DNA from: Verrucomicrobiia bacterium
GTDB taxonomy: Bacteria; Verrucomicrobiota; Verrucomicrobiia; Limisphaerales; UBA9464
Direction: 5' to 3'
Assembly: GCA_019634635.1 (NCBI GenBank)
Contig: JAHCBB010000016.1
Coordinates: 40,287-104,286, forward strand
Length of the DNA: 64,000 nt
Numbering within the stretch: the first letter of the stretch is position 1; every line of letters starts with the position of its first letter. Made by a program: the position numbers and the translations under genes. This document shows positions 56,252 through 63,188 of the stretch, piece by piece. The notes under the pieces are model-generated. The model made no database searches. It was not told where the DNA came from and was given only the letters and a program-made list of their open reading frames with translations.

Positions 56252-56395
56252 GCGTCCGTTGTACCGGATTCCCTCCGGATGCCCAGCCTGCGGACGTGGG
56301 CGGACGTGGGTGGCCCGACCACAGTCGCATTCTCCGCCTCATCCTCGGGCGTTCATGAAAAACCTTCGCAAGCAGTTGGGGAAGTTGGCGTCGGA

Positions 56396-57661
56396 TCAGA
56401 AGTTGGTGGGGACGAAGACATCCGGCTTCGATAGATCGTCCGGTGTCAGAATACGAATACGGAGTTCGCGAGCTCTGTGATTGAGATTGTCTGCCAGTCT
56501 GCCTTTCAACGGCCTCAAGATGGCCAGGAAGCGCCGGGTGAAGTTGCCGCCGAGCCGGTGGGCGCGCGCACTCAATTCCTCCAGGTGGGGCAACAGTCGA
56601 GCCTTTTCACCACCCCGTTTGCACGAAATGCACAACGCCTGCACCCCATCCACGCCGAGGATGTCCTCCTCCAAATCAGCGCCGTCCCGTTGGCCCACCT
56701 GTGCGGACCACCGGAGGTCGCGGAATTGTCCGCTTCGCTCCGCAGCATTCATCACGATGACTTCCCACCACACGCCCGTGAGAAAGCTTGCCGCTTGCTG
56801 CACAGGATTCGTCGCGGCGATCCGTCGCCGGTTGAAATCTGGGACATATTCGTTGCGTGTGTGCGCGTCGTCGAGCGCCTGAAGATCGTTGCGAGTCACG
56901 TCGGGTAGCCGGCAGGCACCCGCTGCAGAGGTGCGAACGAGACCGCAATCGGCGGCCAGTCGGGCCACCTCCGTCGGAAGCGCAAAGTCCACATCAAGGA
57001 CTCGGAGCCAGTCTCCTGGAGACCTCGGCTCGCGGCCCCCCGGAAATAGCCCCTTGGTTCCCAAGATCGCTTCGTGCACATCGGATGCCTCGGACTCGTT
57101 GTTGAACAGGTGTTCCGCGAGCGGCATAAACGGCTTCCAATCGCGTCCCCCAGTGACCCGCTCACATCCGTTGGCGACCGCAATTGTATTGACAGTCAGG
57201 ACGGATCGAAGCGGCGTGAAACTGAAATCGTCATCCAGGTGGGCCGCCAAACCGTCCCCGGTACCGCCGTCCACGAAGCAGGCGTCCTCGGTGTCGGTGT
57301 AGAGTGACATGGCCTTAACCTCGAATTCCAGGGCGGCGGCATAGGCGCCGATGGACATCAACTTGGTACCACCGGTGAAGTTGACGACGGGAGTCTCTTT
57401 CCGGTCGAGGCAACCTTGGATGGCATCCCGGGTGGCACCTTGGGTTTCGGCTATCGTCGGCATCGGGGACAGCGACACCGTCTCGAGGGTCACGGAAAGA
57501 CCGGCCTGACGAGCAGCCTCGAGGACAAAGGCAGAACGACTGGCGGTTCGTGGCGTGACCAGATGCACCAACCGCTGCGGTCTTAGGCGCAGCACGGGCA
57601 GGAGATTGGGCATGGTCTGTTCGCTGATGAGTTGGATGAGGGTTGGAGGCATGCGGAGCAT
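56396..57661 (-). CDS. CARF-PD-(D/E)xK effector nuclease (DUF1887; Can2/Card1 type)
   Basis: The predicted product is 421 aa. The N-terminal CARF part opens with LISEQTMPNLLPVL and includes LVTPR and NFTGGTKLMSIGAYAAAL, the typical DUF1887 sensor motif. A middle winged-helix-like region follows, and the nuclease domain lies at about residues 290-400: W-W-E in GVWWEVIVMN, then EEDILGVDG, then ISCKRGG, the acidic-acidic-x-x-K pattern of the family. Known relatives bind cyclic tetra-adenylate and cut single- or double-stranded nucleic acid. Start is the ATG at 57661 or 57652. It follows the dinJ-yafQ pair. Confidence 0.9.
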   Translation of the reverse strand: MLRMPPTLIQLISEQTMPNLLPVLRLRPQRLVHLVTPRTASRSAFVLEAARQAGLSVTLETVSLSPMPTIAETQGATRDAIQGCLDRKETPVVNFTGGTKLMSIGAYAAALEFEVKAMSLYTDTEDACFVDGGTGDGLAAHLDDDFSFTPLRSVLTVNTIAVANGCERVTGGRDWKPFMPLAEHLFNNESEASDVHEAILGTKGLFPGGREPRSPGDWLRVLDVDFALPTEVARLAADCGLVRTSAAGACRLPDVTRNDLQALDDAHTRNEYVPDFNRRRIAATNPVQQAASFLTGVWWEVIVMNAAERSGQFRDLRWSAQVGQRDGADLEEDILGVDGVQALCISCKRGGEKARLLPHLEELSARAHRLGGNFTRRFLAILRPLKGRLADNLNHRARELRIRILTPDDLSKPDVFVPTNF

Positions 57662-57691
57662 GAGGGAGGTGAGATCGCGCTGTCCGTTGAA

Positions 57692-57979
57692 CTAAGAATG
57701 TCTCGTCGGGCCGGGATGTCCCCCGTTTTCCGGGAGGCCCGAATCTTCGCGGCAATTCAGAGGTTGAACGTTTTGATCCGAGAAACAATCCGCCTCGACA
57801 TGGCAGTCCCGGCTTCCCGCAAATTCGCCCCGTAGCGGGTGATCCTTGAGATGCACGGTTAATGAACGACCTGCGATCAGCAATTCCATGACCGCTTTGA
57901 GCCGCGCCAGGTTCTTGACCCGCTTGGACACATGTTTGACGTCCTCCTCGAACTGGCTGGTGCGGCTGAAGGTTCTCAC
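57692..57979 (-). pseudogene. YafQ/RelE-type toxin, C-terminus frameshifted
   Basis: The first 65 residues are a clear YafQ-like toxin (TSQFEEDVKHVSKR, LKDHPLRGEFAGSRDCHVEAD). After CHVEAD the family continues with W-L-L-I-Y-K and ends in R-T-G-(S/T)-H-x-x-L-F; here the frame gives unrelated residues to a stop at 57692, whereas the +1 frame gives a run with K, E-L and R-R residues in the expected places. The catalytic C-terminal part is therefore lost or altered. A 4-nt overlap couples it to dinJ. The shifted frame would run into the can2 start. Confidence 0.75.
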
Positions 57980-58236
57980 ATGCCCAGGTCGGCAAAGAGT
58001 TGCTGCTTGCTGGCAAACCGCCTCACATTCCGGCCCGTCCTGCTGGCGTCGAGGGTGCGCGTGGTGAGAGCGTTGGGAATCCGCAGTTCAAAGGGCAGAC
58101 CGCGTTTCAGTTGGATCTGCCGGTAGAGCAGATGCACCGTTTCGGAGGCCGTCAGTCCCAGTTGGGCGAGGATCTCTTCAACCTCTTTCTTGAGTCCGGG
58201 CTCAATGCGGGTGCGGATTGTCGCTGTCTTGCTCAT
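57976..58236 (-). CDS. DinJ/RelB-type antitoxin
   Basis: The predicted product is 86 aa from the ATG at 58236 (the longer open frame to 58383 has no similarity). The N-terminal ribbon-helix-helix reads TATIRTRIEPGLKKEVEEILAQLGLTASETVHLLYRQI, typical of RelB/DinJ, followed by a toxin-binding tail. It binds its own promoter and the YafQ toxin. It begins 48 nt after the nudix stop, so it may also be reached by transcription of the cad1 operon. Confidence 0.9.
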   Translation of the reverse strand: MSKTATIRTRIEPGLKKEVEEILAQLGLTASETVHLLYRQIQLKRGLPFELRIPNALTTRTLDASRTGRNVRRFASKQQLFADLGM

Positions 58237-58283
58237 GGAGTTTGTGTAGGCCCATTGTTGCCACGAGACAAGACTCGTCGCGG

Positions 58284-58919
58284 TCACGCGCTCCGCGGCA
58301 TGAGCGCCAATGCGAGCTGCGACCAGAGTTCCAGCCGGTTCCACGGCCACTCGGCGCCTCCCAGTTCTCCGGGAGCCACCCACCGCAATCCCGCCAGTTC
58401 CGTCCCGGGTTCGCCCGGATCGCCGGAGAGTTCATGCAGGTACACGGCGCCGATGTGGACCCTCCCAACAGCGCTGTGGCGCTCGTGGATGAGGCCCAGA
58501 AAGCGGGTGACTCCGGACACCGCGCCGGGGAATTCCTCGCTGAGTTCGCGCCGGAGGCCGCGCTGCAGGAGACCGGTCCATGCGGATCCACCATCGGATG
58601 CGGCGTCCGCGGCGTCCGCGGCGTCCACCGGATTGATGTGGCCTCCGACCCCGAGCGACCAGCGTCCATGGAGACGGGTGTCGGCGCCCTGCCGCGGGTA
58701 CGCAGCGAGCCGCCGTCGCGCATCACGCAGCAGCAGGTAGGGGATCCACTGGAGGTATCGCTCGTCGTGCTCCGCCTCCTGCCGCGAAATCCACACCGGG
58801 GGCAGCGGGGCGAGGACCGCCCGGATCTGCTCCTCCGTCAGCGGAAGCGACAGCGTCTCCGGCCGCCAGGCTTCGGGCAGATCGCAGGCCCGGGAACAAA
58901 GGACGGATTCCGGGGTCAT
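58284..58919 (-). CDS. Nudix hydrolase coupled to Cad1
   Basis: The predicted product is 211 aa. The Nudix core has WSLGVGGHINPVD and RRELSEEFPG (residues 124-132), the R-E-L-x-E-E catalytic helix. Between them a DAADAADAA stretch comes from three copies of a 9-nt repeat (58600-58626), and the first glutamate of the classical Nudix box is not where expected. The ATG overlaps the cad1 stop by 4 nt, so translation is coupled. Nudix enzymes hydrolyse nucleoside-diphosphate-linked compounds; in this context inosine nucleotides made by Cad1 are an inferred substrate, not shown by sequence. Confidence 0.88.
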   Translation of the reverse strand: MTPESVLCSRACDLPEAWRPETLSLPLTEEQIRAVLAPLPPVWISRQEAEHDERYLQWIPYLLLRDARRRLAAYPRQGADTRLHGRWSLGVGGHINPVDAADAADAASDGGSAWTGLLQRGLRRELSEEFPGAVSGVTRFLGLIHERHSAVGRVHIGAVYLHELSGDPGEPGTELAGLRWVAPGELGGAEWPWNRLELWSQLALALMPRSA

Positions 58920-60766
58920 GGCGTGGGGATGGACCGGCCCAGTTCACCCGAAAGGCGGGCGCGCTCGTCCGTGGACGTGAAGGCACCCTCGATGGCGTGG
59001 CGCTGCATCTGGAGGATCTCGAGGCGGGTCAGGCCGGGACACAGCCGCGCGGCGAGCCGGAGATTGTCCGTCAGCGACGCGGCCGAAATTCCGATGTTGT
59101 CGGTGTTCACGGTGACCCTCACGCCGCGCCGGAGGTAGTCGAGGAGCGGGTATTGCGCGGCTCCGTTGACCGGTTGGAAGCCGCGGATCTGGGTGTTGGC
59201 ATAGGGGCACATCTCCACCACCACGCCCCGGTCGGCGACCGACCGCAGGAGGTCCGGCGAATCCAGGAGATGGAGCGCGTGACCGAGGCGCCGGGCGCTG
59301 AGGTCAAACACGGCGCGCCAGATGCCTTCGGCGTCGTCGTTCTCCCCGGCGTGCACCGTCAAGGCCAGTCCGCACCGGTGCGCGGCCACGAACTCCTCGC
59401 GAAAATAGTGGGCCCGGGTCTCCGGATCCTCGAATCCTGCGAGGTCCACCCCCACCACGCGGCATCGTTCGGGATCCGTCCAGTGGCTGGCCGCCGAGAC
59501 GGCGAGCGCGAGGTGACGGGAAATCTCCGAGCGATAATCGCCCCGCTCGCGTCGCGTGCCGATGATGAGAAGGTTCACCCGGCACGTCGGGGCGCCTTCC
59601 AGGACAGCCATTGCGGTGCAGGCGTCAAAGGCCTCGCGGATCTCGCCAAGGACGGACCACGGCGAGCGGCCGGGGCCGGCGTAATTCCCGGGCGAGCACC
59701 GGATTTCCGCGTACCGCACGTGTTGGTCCTGCAGGTGCCGGTAGAGCAGTTCACAATGCCGGCGGAGGCATCCGGGATCCCGCAGGACCGCGCGTCCCCC
59801 GGCATCCCCCAGCTTCATGTAGCTGGGGAGCCCGGTCACGTCGGCGGGCAACGGCCAGCCTCTGGGCCATGGGGGTTCGTCCAGGGCGGGGAGCGCGGCA
59901 GGGTCTGCAGCAGCAGCGCGGACCTCGAGCAGAAGGTCCCCGTGCGTGGCGAATCCGCCGAGGTGGCAATGCAGCTCCACCTTGGGCAGCGCAGCCAGCC
60001 AGGCGCTGTCGTTGTCGGCCGCCGGATCCATCGGTTCGTTGAGCCATTCAAGATCCCCCTGCGACCACGTGGCGAGTTCTGCAAACGGCAGGGCCGCCAT
60101 GCGGTCCCAGCTCTGCGCGATGCGGTGGGACCGCTCCGTCAGGTCCTGAAGCCGCCGGCGGAATGCATCGTCGGCCGCGCGCACCCAGCGTTCGCCATCC
60201 GCCGCGCGGACCACGTCCAGCGGGTACTCGCCGGGAGGCACCCGGCGCAGTTGGGGCCAGCCAACCTCTGCGCCCAGCCGGATGTAGTGGAGATGCCCTG
60301 CATCGCGGGCGCTGATCACCTCCTCCGAGGTGCGGGGTTCCACCGCTTTGCCGGTGGCGTCGTCCGTGCAGCATCGGTCGGCCAGCACGTGGAAGACCTC
60401 CGCTGCGCCGAGCATGGTGGCCGCCCGTTGCATGGACGCCGACATCGTCTTGAATCCTCCCGACAGGCACAGGAAGCGCTGTTCGGGGGGAATTCCGGAC
60501 TCCAGGATCCAGCGGTAGAGAACCTCCTCGAAGCGGAAGTGATCCTCCTCCCCGGTGAAGTCGTGGAAGCCCGCAACGCGCGTGATGGTCAGTGGAACGT
60601 CGGGCGCCTGATCGCGGAAGAAGCCTTGGATCGTCCCGATTGTCGGCCGCTCGGTGGTCAGCACGTGTACGGACGCAAAGCGGGCGCCGGGGAGGAGGAA
60701 TGCCTCCGGGACGATCGCCGGCGACGTGCCGAGGGACACGAGGAGGACGGGTTGCGGCGGGGTCAT
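58916..60766 (-). CDS. cad1: CRISPR-associated CARF-adenosine deaminase (Cad1/CAAD)
   Basis: The predicted product is 616 aa from the ATG at 60766. Residues 1 to about 165 form the CARF sensor (VLLVSLGTSPAIVPEAF; LCLSGGFKTMSASMQRA). A helical linker leads to an adenosine-deaminase TIM barrel from about residue 258: H266-C-H268 zinc motif, D441 in VGVDLAG, H472 and E475 in HAGE, H496 in RLGHALHL, and D556 in VNTDN. The Cad1 family is reported to deaminate ATP to ITP when bound by cyclic tetra- or hexa-adenylate made by type III CRISPR complexes. Its start overlaps the PIN gene stop and its stop overlaps nudix, each by 4 nt. Confidence 0.93.
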   Translation of the reverse strand: MTPPQPVLLVSLGTSPAIVPEAFLLPGARFASVHVLTTERPTIGTIQGFFRDQAPDVPLTITRVAGFHDFTGEEDHFRFEEVLYRWILESGIPPEQRFLCLSGGFKTMSASMQRAATMLGAAEVFHVLADRCCTDDATGKAVEPRTSEEVISARDAGHLHYIRLGAEVGWPQLRRVPPGEYPLDVVRAADGERWVRAADDAFRRRLQDLTERSHRIAQSWDRMAALPFAELATWSQGDLEWLNEPMDPAADNDSAWLAALPKVELHCHLGGFATHGDLLLEVRAAAADPAALPALDEPPWPRGWPLPADVTGLPSYMKLGDAGGRAVLRDPGCLRRHCELLYRHLQDQHVRYAEIRCSPGNYAGPGRSPWSVLGEIREAFDACTAMAVLEGAPTCRVNLLIIGTRRERGDYRSEISRHLALAVSAASHWTDPERCRVVGVDLAGFEDPETRAHYFREEFVAAHRCGLALTVHAGENDDAEGIWRAVFDLSARRLGHALHLLDSPDLLRSVADRGVVVEMCPYANTQIRGFQPVNGAAQYPLLDYLRRGVRVTVNTDNIGISAASLTDNLRLAARLCPGLTRLEILQMQRHAIEGAFTSTDERARLSGELGRSIPTP

Positions 60767-61208
60767 GATGCCTCCAATGGGTTCCACACTTGGGAGAAGC
60801 CAAAGTCCTTGAAGTCCTTCACATTGGTCGTCGCGAACTCCGTGACTCCGTGGTGCCGCAGGGTGAGCGCCAGGCGGGCATCGAACACCCGACGACGGGC
60901 GAAATCTGCCGCGGCTGAGACGCGCCAAAGATCATCCATGAGGCCTGCCGATGGCCCCGGATAGTCCACCACGTCCCAACGGGGATTGATCCGGAGGCCC
61001 TGAATCAAGGCGACGGCCTCCGGGCCGCGGGAGGACGTCGCGCGGTGGCCGGATTCCGCAGCAGCACGTACAGTTCGAGCAGGGACAAATCGCAAAGCGC
61101 AAACTCGGCGTTGTCCGCGAGCGATTCGAGAAAAGCGCGGGCGTGACTGTGGTGAGGGCGGCTGGACTCTAGGGCGATGAACAGGATGTTGGTGTCGCAA
61201 CTGATCAT
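60763..61208 (-). pseudogene. PIN-domain toxin (VapC-like) with frameshift
   Basis: The N-terminal frame starts at 61208 with ISCDTNILF (first acidic residue) and CDLSLLELYVLLRNP (conserved glutamate), then runs to a stop near 61005. The C-terminal part is in another frame: EAVALIQGLRIN, FDARLALTLRHHGVTEFATTNVKDF, ending at 60763. The span is 446 nt, so one base is missing or two are extra around 61020-61050, a GC-rich run. All four acidic PIN positions would be present if the frame were restored, so a sequencing error or recent mutation is possible. It overlaps vapB and cad1 by 4 nt. Confidence 0.85.
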
Positions 61209-61519
61209 GCTCCCTCCTCGTATCGCGCCGCCTGTTCCCGCAGCTGGCTTGCGATGAACCGTGCCGCGCCGGAACCCAGGTTGACTTCCTCACGCCAATC
61301 CGGATCCGAGAACGGGTCGCTCATCAACCCGAGATCCACGGGTTCGGGGAGCCGCCAACTGCCGGAAGGGGGCGTGGACGAACCGGCCCGGACGTGCCGG
61401 TCAACCATCTGCTCCAATCCTCGGCGAACGATTTCGGCAATCGACCATTCCTTGGCGGCAGCGACCGCCTTGGCTTGGGCAAAAAGCTCATCAGGAATCT
61501 GGACTTGTGTCTTGATCAT
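61205..61519 (-). CDS. VapB-like ribbon-helix-helix antitoxin
   Basis: The predicted product is 104 aa. The N-terminal MIKTQVQIPDELFAQAKAVA plus a helix IAEIVRRGLEQMVD is a ribbon-helix-helix DNA-binding domain; the C-terminal half, with SDPDWREEVN, would bind the toxin. Its stop overlaps the PIN-gene start by 4 nt. A palindrome just upstream of the ATG is a likely operator. It is the first gene of the vapB-vapC-cad1-nudix chain. Confidence 0.85.
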   Translation of the reverse strand: MIKTQVQIPDELFAQAKAVAAAKEWSIAEIVRRGLEQMVDRHVRAGSSTPPSGSWRLPEPVDLGLMSDPFSDPDWREEVNLGSGAARFIASQLREQAARYEEGA

Positions 61520-61521
61520 GA

Positions 61522-61534
61522 TGGCAAATTGCCA
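61522..61534 (-). promoter_or_regulatory. Operator-like palindrome before vapB
   Basis: TGGCAA, one base, TTGCCA forms a perfect 6-bp inverted repeat three bases from the vapB ATG. A TTGACT hexamer lies about 20 nt further upstream on the minus strand. Position and symmetry fit autoregulation by the VapB antitoxin, which would also control cad1 and nudix. Confidence 0.55.
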
Positions 61535-61580
61535 GCATGGCGATTTGGAGTCAATCAGGGGGGGTACGTCAGAGGTCTAG

Positions 61581-61762
61581 CCCGGATATTTCACACGCTT
61601 TCGTCGCGAGGCGCAGCGAAAGCTCGAGCTCGTGTGGCAATGCTGCCGAAGCGATTCCGAGCCGGGCTGTATGGGGACATACTGTCCGGTGAGGAACGCG
61701 AGGCCAACGCCGCCAGACGGGCTTGCAGCCAGCCGCAGCAGAAAGCGTGTGAAATATCCGGG
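61581..61762. mobile_element. 182-bp MITE-like element with 22-bp terminal inverted repeats
   Basis: Both ends begin CCCGGATATTTCACACGC and match perfectly for 22 bp in inverted orientation. The element is flanked by CTAG on both sides (61577-61580 and 61763-61766), consistent with a 4-bp target duplication. No transposase frame is present, so it would need an IS in trans. It lies between vapB and the CARF relic. Confidence 0.85.
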
Positions 61763-61960
61763 CTAGGCGAGGCAGACGTCTGCCATGGTGCACCTCTCCT
61801 GCAACCCGGGGAGGAGAAACACCTCCGGGACGATCGCCGGCACCGTGCCGAGGGAAACGAGGAGGACGAGATCCGGTACGGTCACGATGCGTCCACCAGG
61901 TTCCACACCCGGGGAAAGCCAAAGTCCGGGCAGTTCCCCGGATTGACGGCGGCGGATTCC
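61763..61960 (-). pseudogene. Relic of a second PIN-CARF gene junction
   Basis: The minus-strand reading from 61960 gives a fragment ending DFGFPRVWNLVDAS, nearly the same as the C-terminal end of the PIN gene (DFGFSQVWNPLEAS). Its stop overlaps a GTG at 61885 that starts VLLVSLGTVPAIVP-VFLLPG, the same N-terminus as cad1. Similarity is lost after LLPG, about 25 codons in, and the frame stops at 61763 beside the MITE. It is a degenerate duplicate of the vapC-cad1 junction. Confidence 0.85.
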
Positions 61961-61961
61961 A

Positions 61962-62291
61962 TCATTGGGAAATCGCCATGAGGTTTTCAGCCTCCGCCGC
62001 CCGAAGGGCGTGGGTTCGCAGCAGCCGGATCGCCAACGAGCGGACGGCCAGTGTCGGGGTCACCTCATGCCAGACCCCCGCCAACTGCCCGAGGCGCTTA
62101 TGGGCACCTCGCGCCTCCGCCCGGGAGAGCGCACCCTCCCGCAAGCGTCGCTGGATGGCGGAATCACATTCGACGGCGGTGCCCCGCCACACGGCGGCGG
62201 TGGGATCCGCCCTGAGTTGGTCGCCACGTCTCAGGGAATCCGGTTCCTCGACCAGGAGGGCCACCAAGGCTGAACTGTCCCAGAACGTCAT
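61962..62291 (-). CDS. PIN-domain toxin (VapC-like), C-terminally shortened
   Basis: The predicted product is 109 aa from the ATG at 62291. It opens FWDSSALVALLVEEP, with the first PIN aspartate, and has GTAVECDSAIQRRL with the conserved glutamate. The family end (LRAADALQLA and about 25 more residues) is cut to LRAAEAENLMAISQ, so the third acidic position is a glutamate and the last strand-helix is missing. The shortened end coincides with the edge of the PIN-CARF relic, suggesting loss by recombination. It overlaps the phd gene by 4 nt. Confidence 0.8.
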   Translation of the reverse strand: MTFWDSSALVALLVEEPDSLRRGDQLRADPTAAVWRGTAVECDSAIQRRLREGALSRAEARGAHKRLGQLAGVWHEVTPTLAVRSLAIRLLRTHALRAAEAENLMAISQ

Positions 62292-62578
62292 CGCCCCTGC
62301 GCCCTCTCCGCCAGGACTGCAGAAGTGAGCGACTGCCGGGCCGTCCATCGTGGACGCTGCCCGGACAGAAGGGCGCGCGCGTTGAGTGCCGGGCCAGCGG
62401 GTGGGTTGAGCACACCATCCGCCTGCAACCGTTCCAGGGAGGAATCTCCTTCGGTGACGGGCTGAAACCGGGCGACCGGATGGTTCCGATCCGTGATCAG
62501 GATGGACTCTCCACGCCGAACCCGCTGGAGGAGGCGGCTGAGCTGATTTTTGGCGGTGGCAATGCTGAAGGAGTTCAC
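62288..62578 (-). CDS. Phd/YefM-type antitoxin
   Basis: The predicted product is 96 aa from a GTG at 62578; the frame is open to 62755 but the added residues look non-coding. The N-terminus FSIATAKNQLSRLLQRVRRGESILITDRNHPVARFQPV is a typical Phd/YefM DNA-binding fold. It neutralises the PIN toxin and binds operators upstream. The repeats at 62579-62603, touching its start codon, are the probable operator. Confidence 0.88.
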   Translation of the reverse strand: MNSFSIATAKNQLSRLLQRVRRGESILITDRNHPVARFQPVTEGDSSLERLQADGVLNPPAGPALNARALLSGQRPRWTARQSLTSAVLAERAQGR

Positions 62579-62603
62579 TTGGCCATCTTGGCCATTTTGC
62601 CAA
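62579..62603 (-). promoter_or_regulatory. Probable Phd operator: TTGGCCA-type repeats
   Basis: Plus-strand TTGGCCA, a 3-nt gap, TTGGCCA, then TTTTGCCAA gives partly symmetrical copies of TGGCCA immediately upstream of the phd start. A second cluster (GGCCAAGCTGGCCAA, around 62725-62739) lies about 120 nt further up. Repeated half-sites like these fit cooperative binding by a Phd antitoxin. Confidence 0.5.
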
Positions 62604-63188
62604 TAGCGTAAAACACGCGTTGGCGGTCGCGACCGGGAAGGACCGTTTCTCACTGGTCCACGCCGGTCTTGACGATTTTCAGGAGGTGGGTTTGGCCTCG
62701 TGCAGGATCGCAGTGATCCTGGTCGGCCAAGCTGGCCAATGATTCCCTGTTTCACGAGTCGCGTGCGGAAAACCGGTCAGTGCCTGTCAACTGCGAAGCC
62801 CCTTCTGTGCCGTGCACCCGCGACCAATGCAGCGGAGATCGGCGGGAAAGGAGACCAACGAGACGAAGGACGCGGAGTGCCTGTGCGGTGACCCCGAGGG
62901 GCGGAGGGAGTCGTTGATCTGAACCAACTCCCCAACGATTCATCGCGGACACAGAGCCTGCCGGAGCCGACCGAAGCGCCCTGGCTGGACGCTCCGAAGG
63001 GTGGCGGATTGGAAGCCGGCGATATTACGGCAGCCGCCGGACGGCCGGGGGCGCTTTGCGCCTGGGTGATGGGGGCGGATGGAGCGGGTCTGGCTGATCT
63101 GTCTGATCCATCGCGGATCATGGGGCAGATGCAAGGTTGCGGGCGTGTGCGTCAACGAAACTCTCGGTGGGGAAGGGGGAGAGAGATT
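62604..63188. other. Intergenic region between cmr1 and phd
   Basis: These 585 nt contain no frame that looks coding. Two short hairpins are visible: AGGATC/GATCCT (62704-62720) and TGATCC/GGATCA (63104-63120), the latter about 70 nt after the cmr1 stop and a possible weak terminator without a T-run. The region would separate the Cmr operon from the toxin-antitoxin/effector block. Confidence 0.5.

Noticed and set aside
58997..60964. A 655-codon plus-strand frame opposite cad1
   Set aside because: It mirrors the GC-rich third positions of cad1; no motif is visible and cad1 has complete CARF and deaminase motifs.
61569..61922. A 117-codon minus-strand frame across the MITE and the CARF relic
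   Set aside because: It reads a frame different from the recognisable PIN/CARF fragments and crosses the inverted-repeat element, so it is accidental.
62777..63155. Small minus-strand frames between cmr1 and phd
   Set aside because: No similarity, no plausible ribosome-binding site and composition like non-coding DNA.
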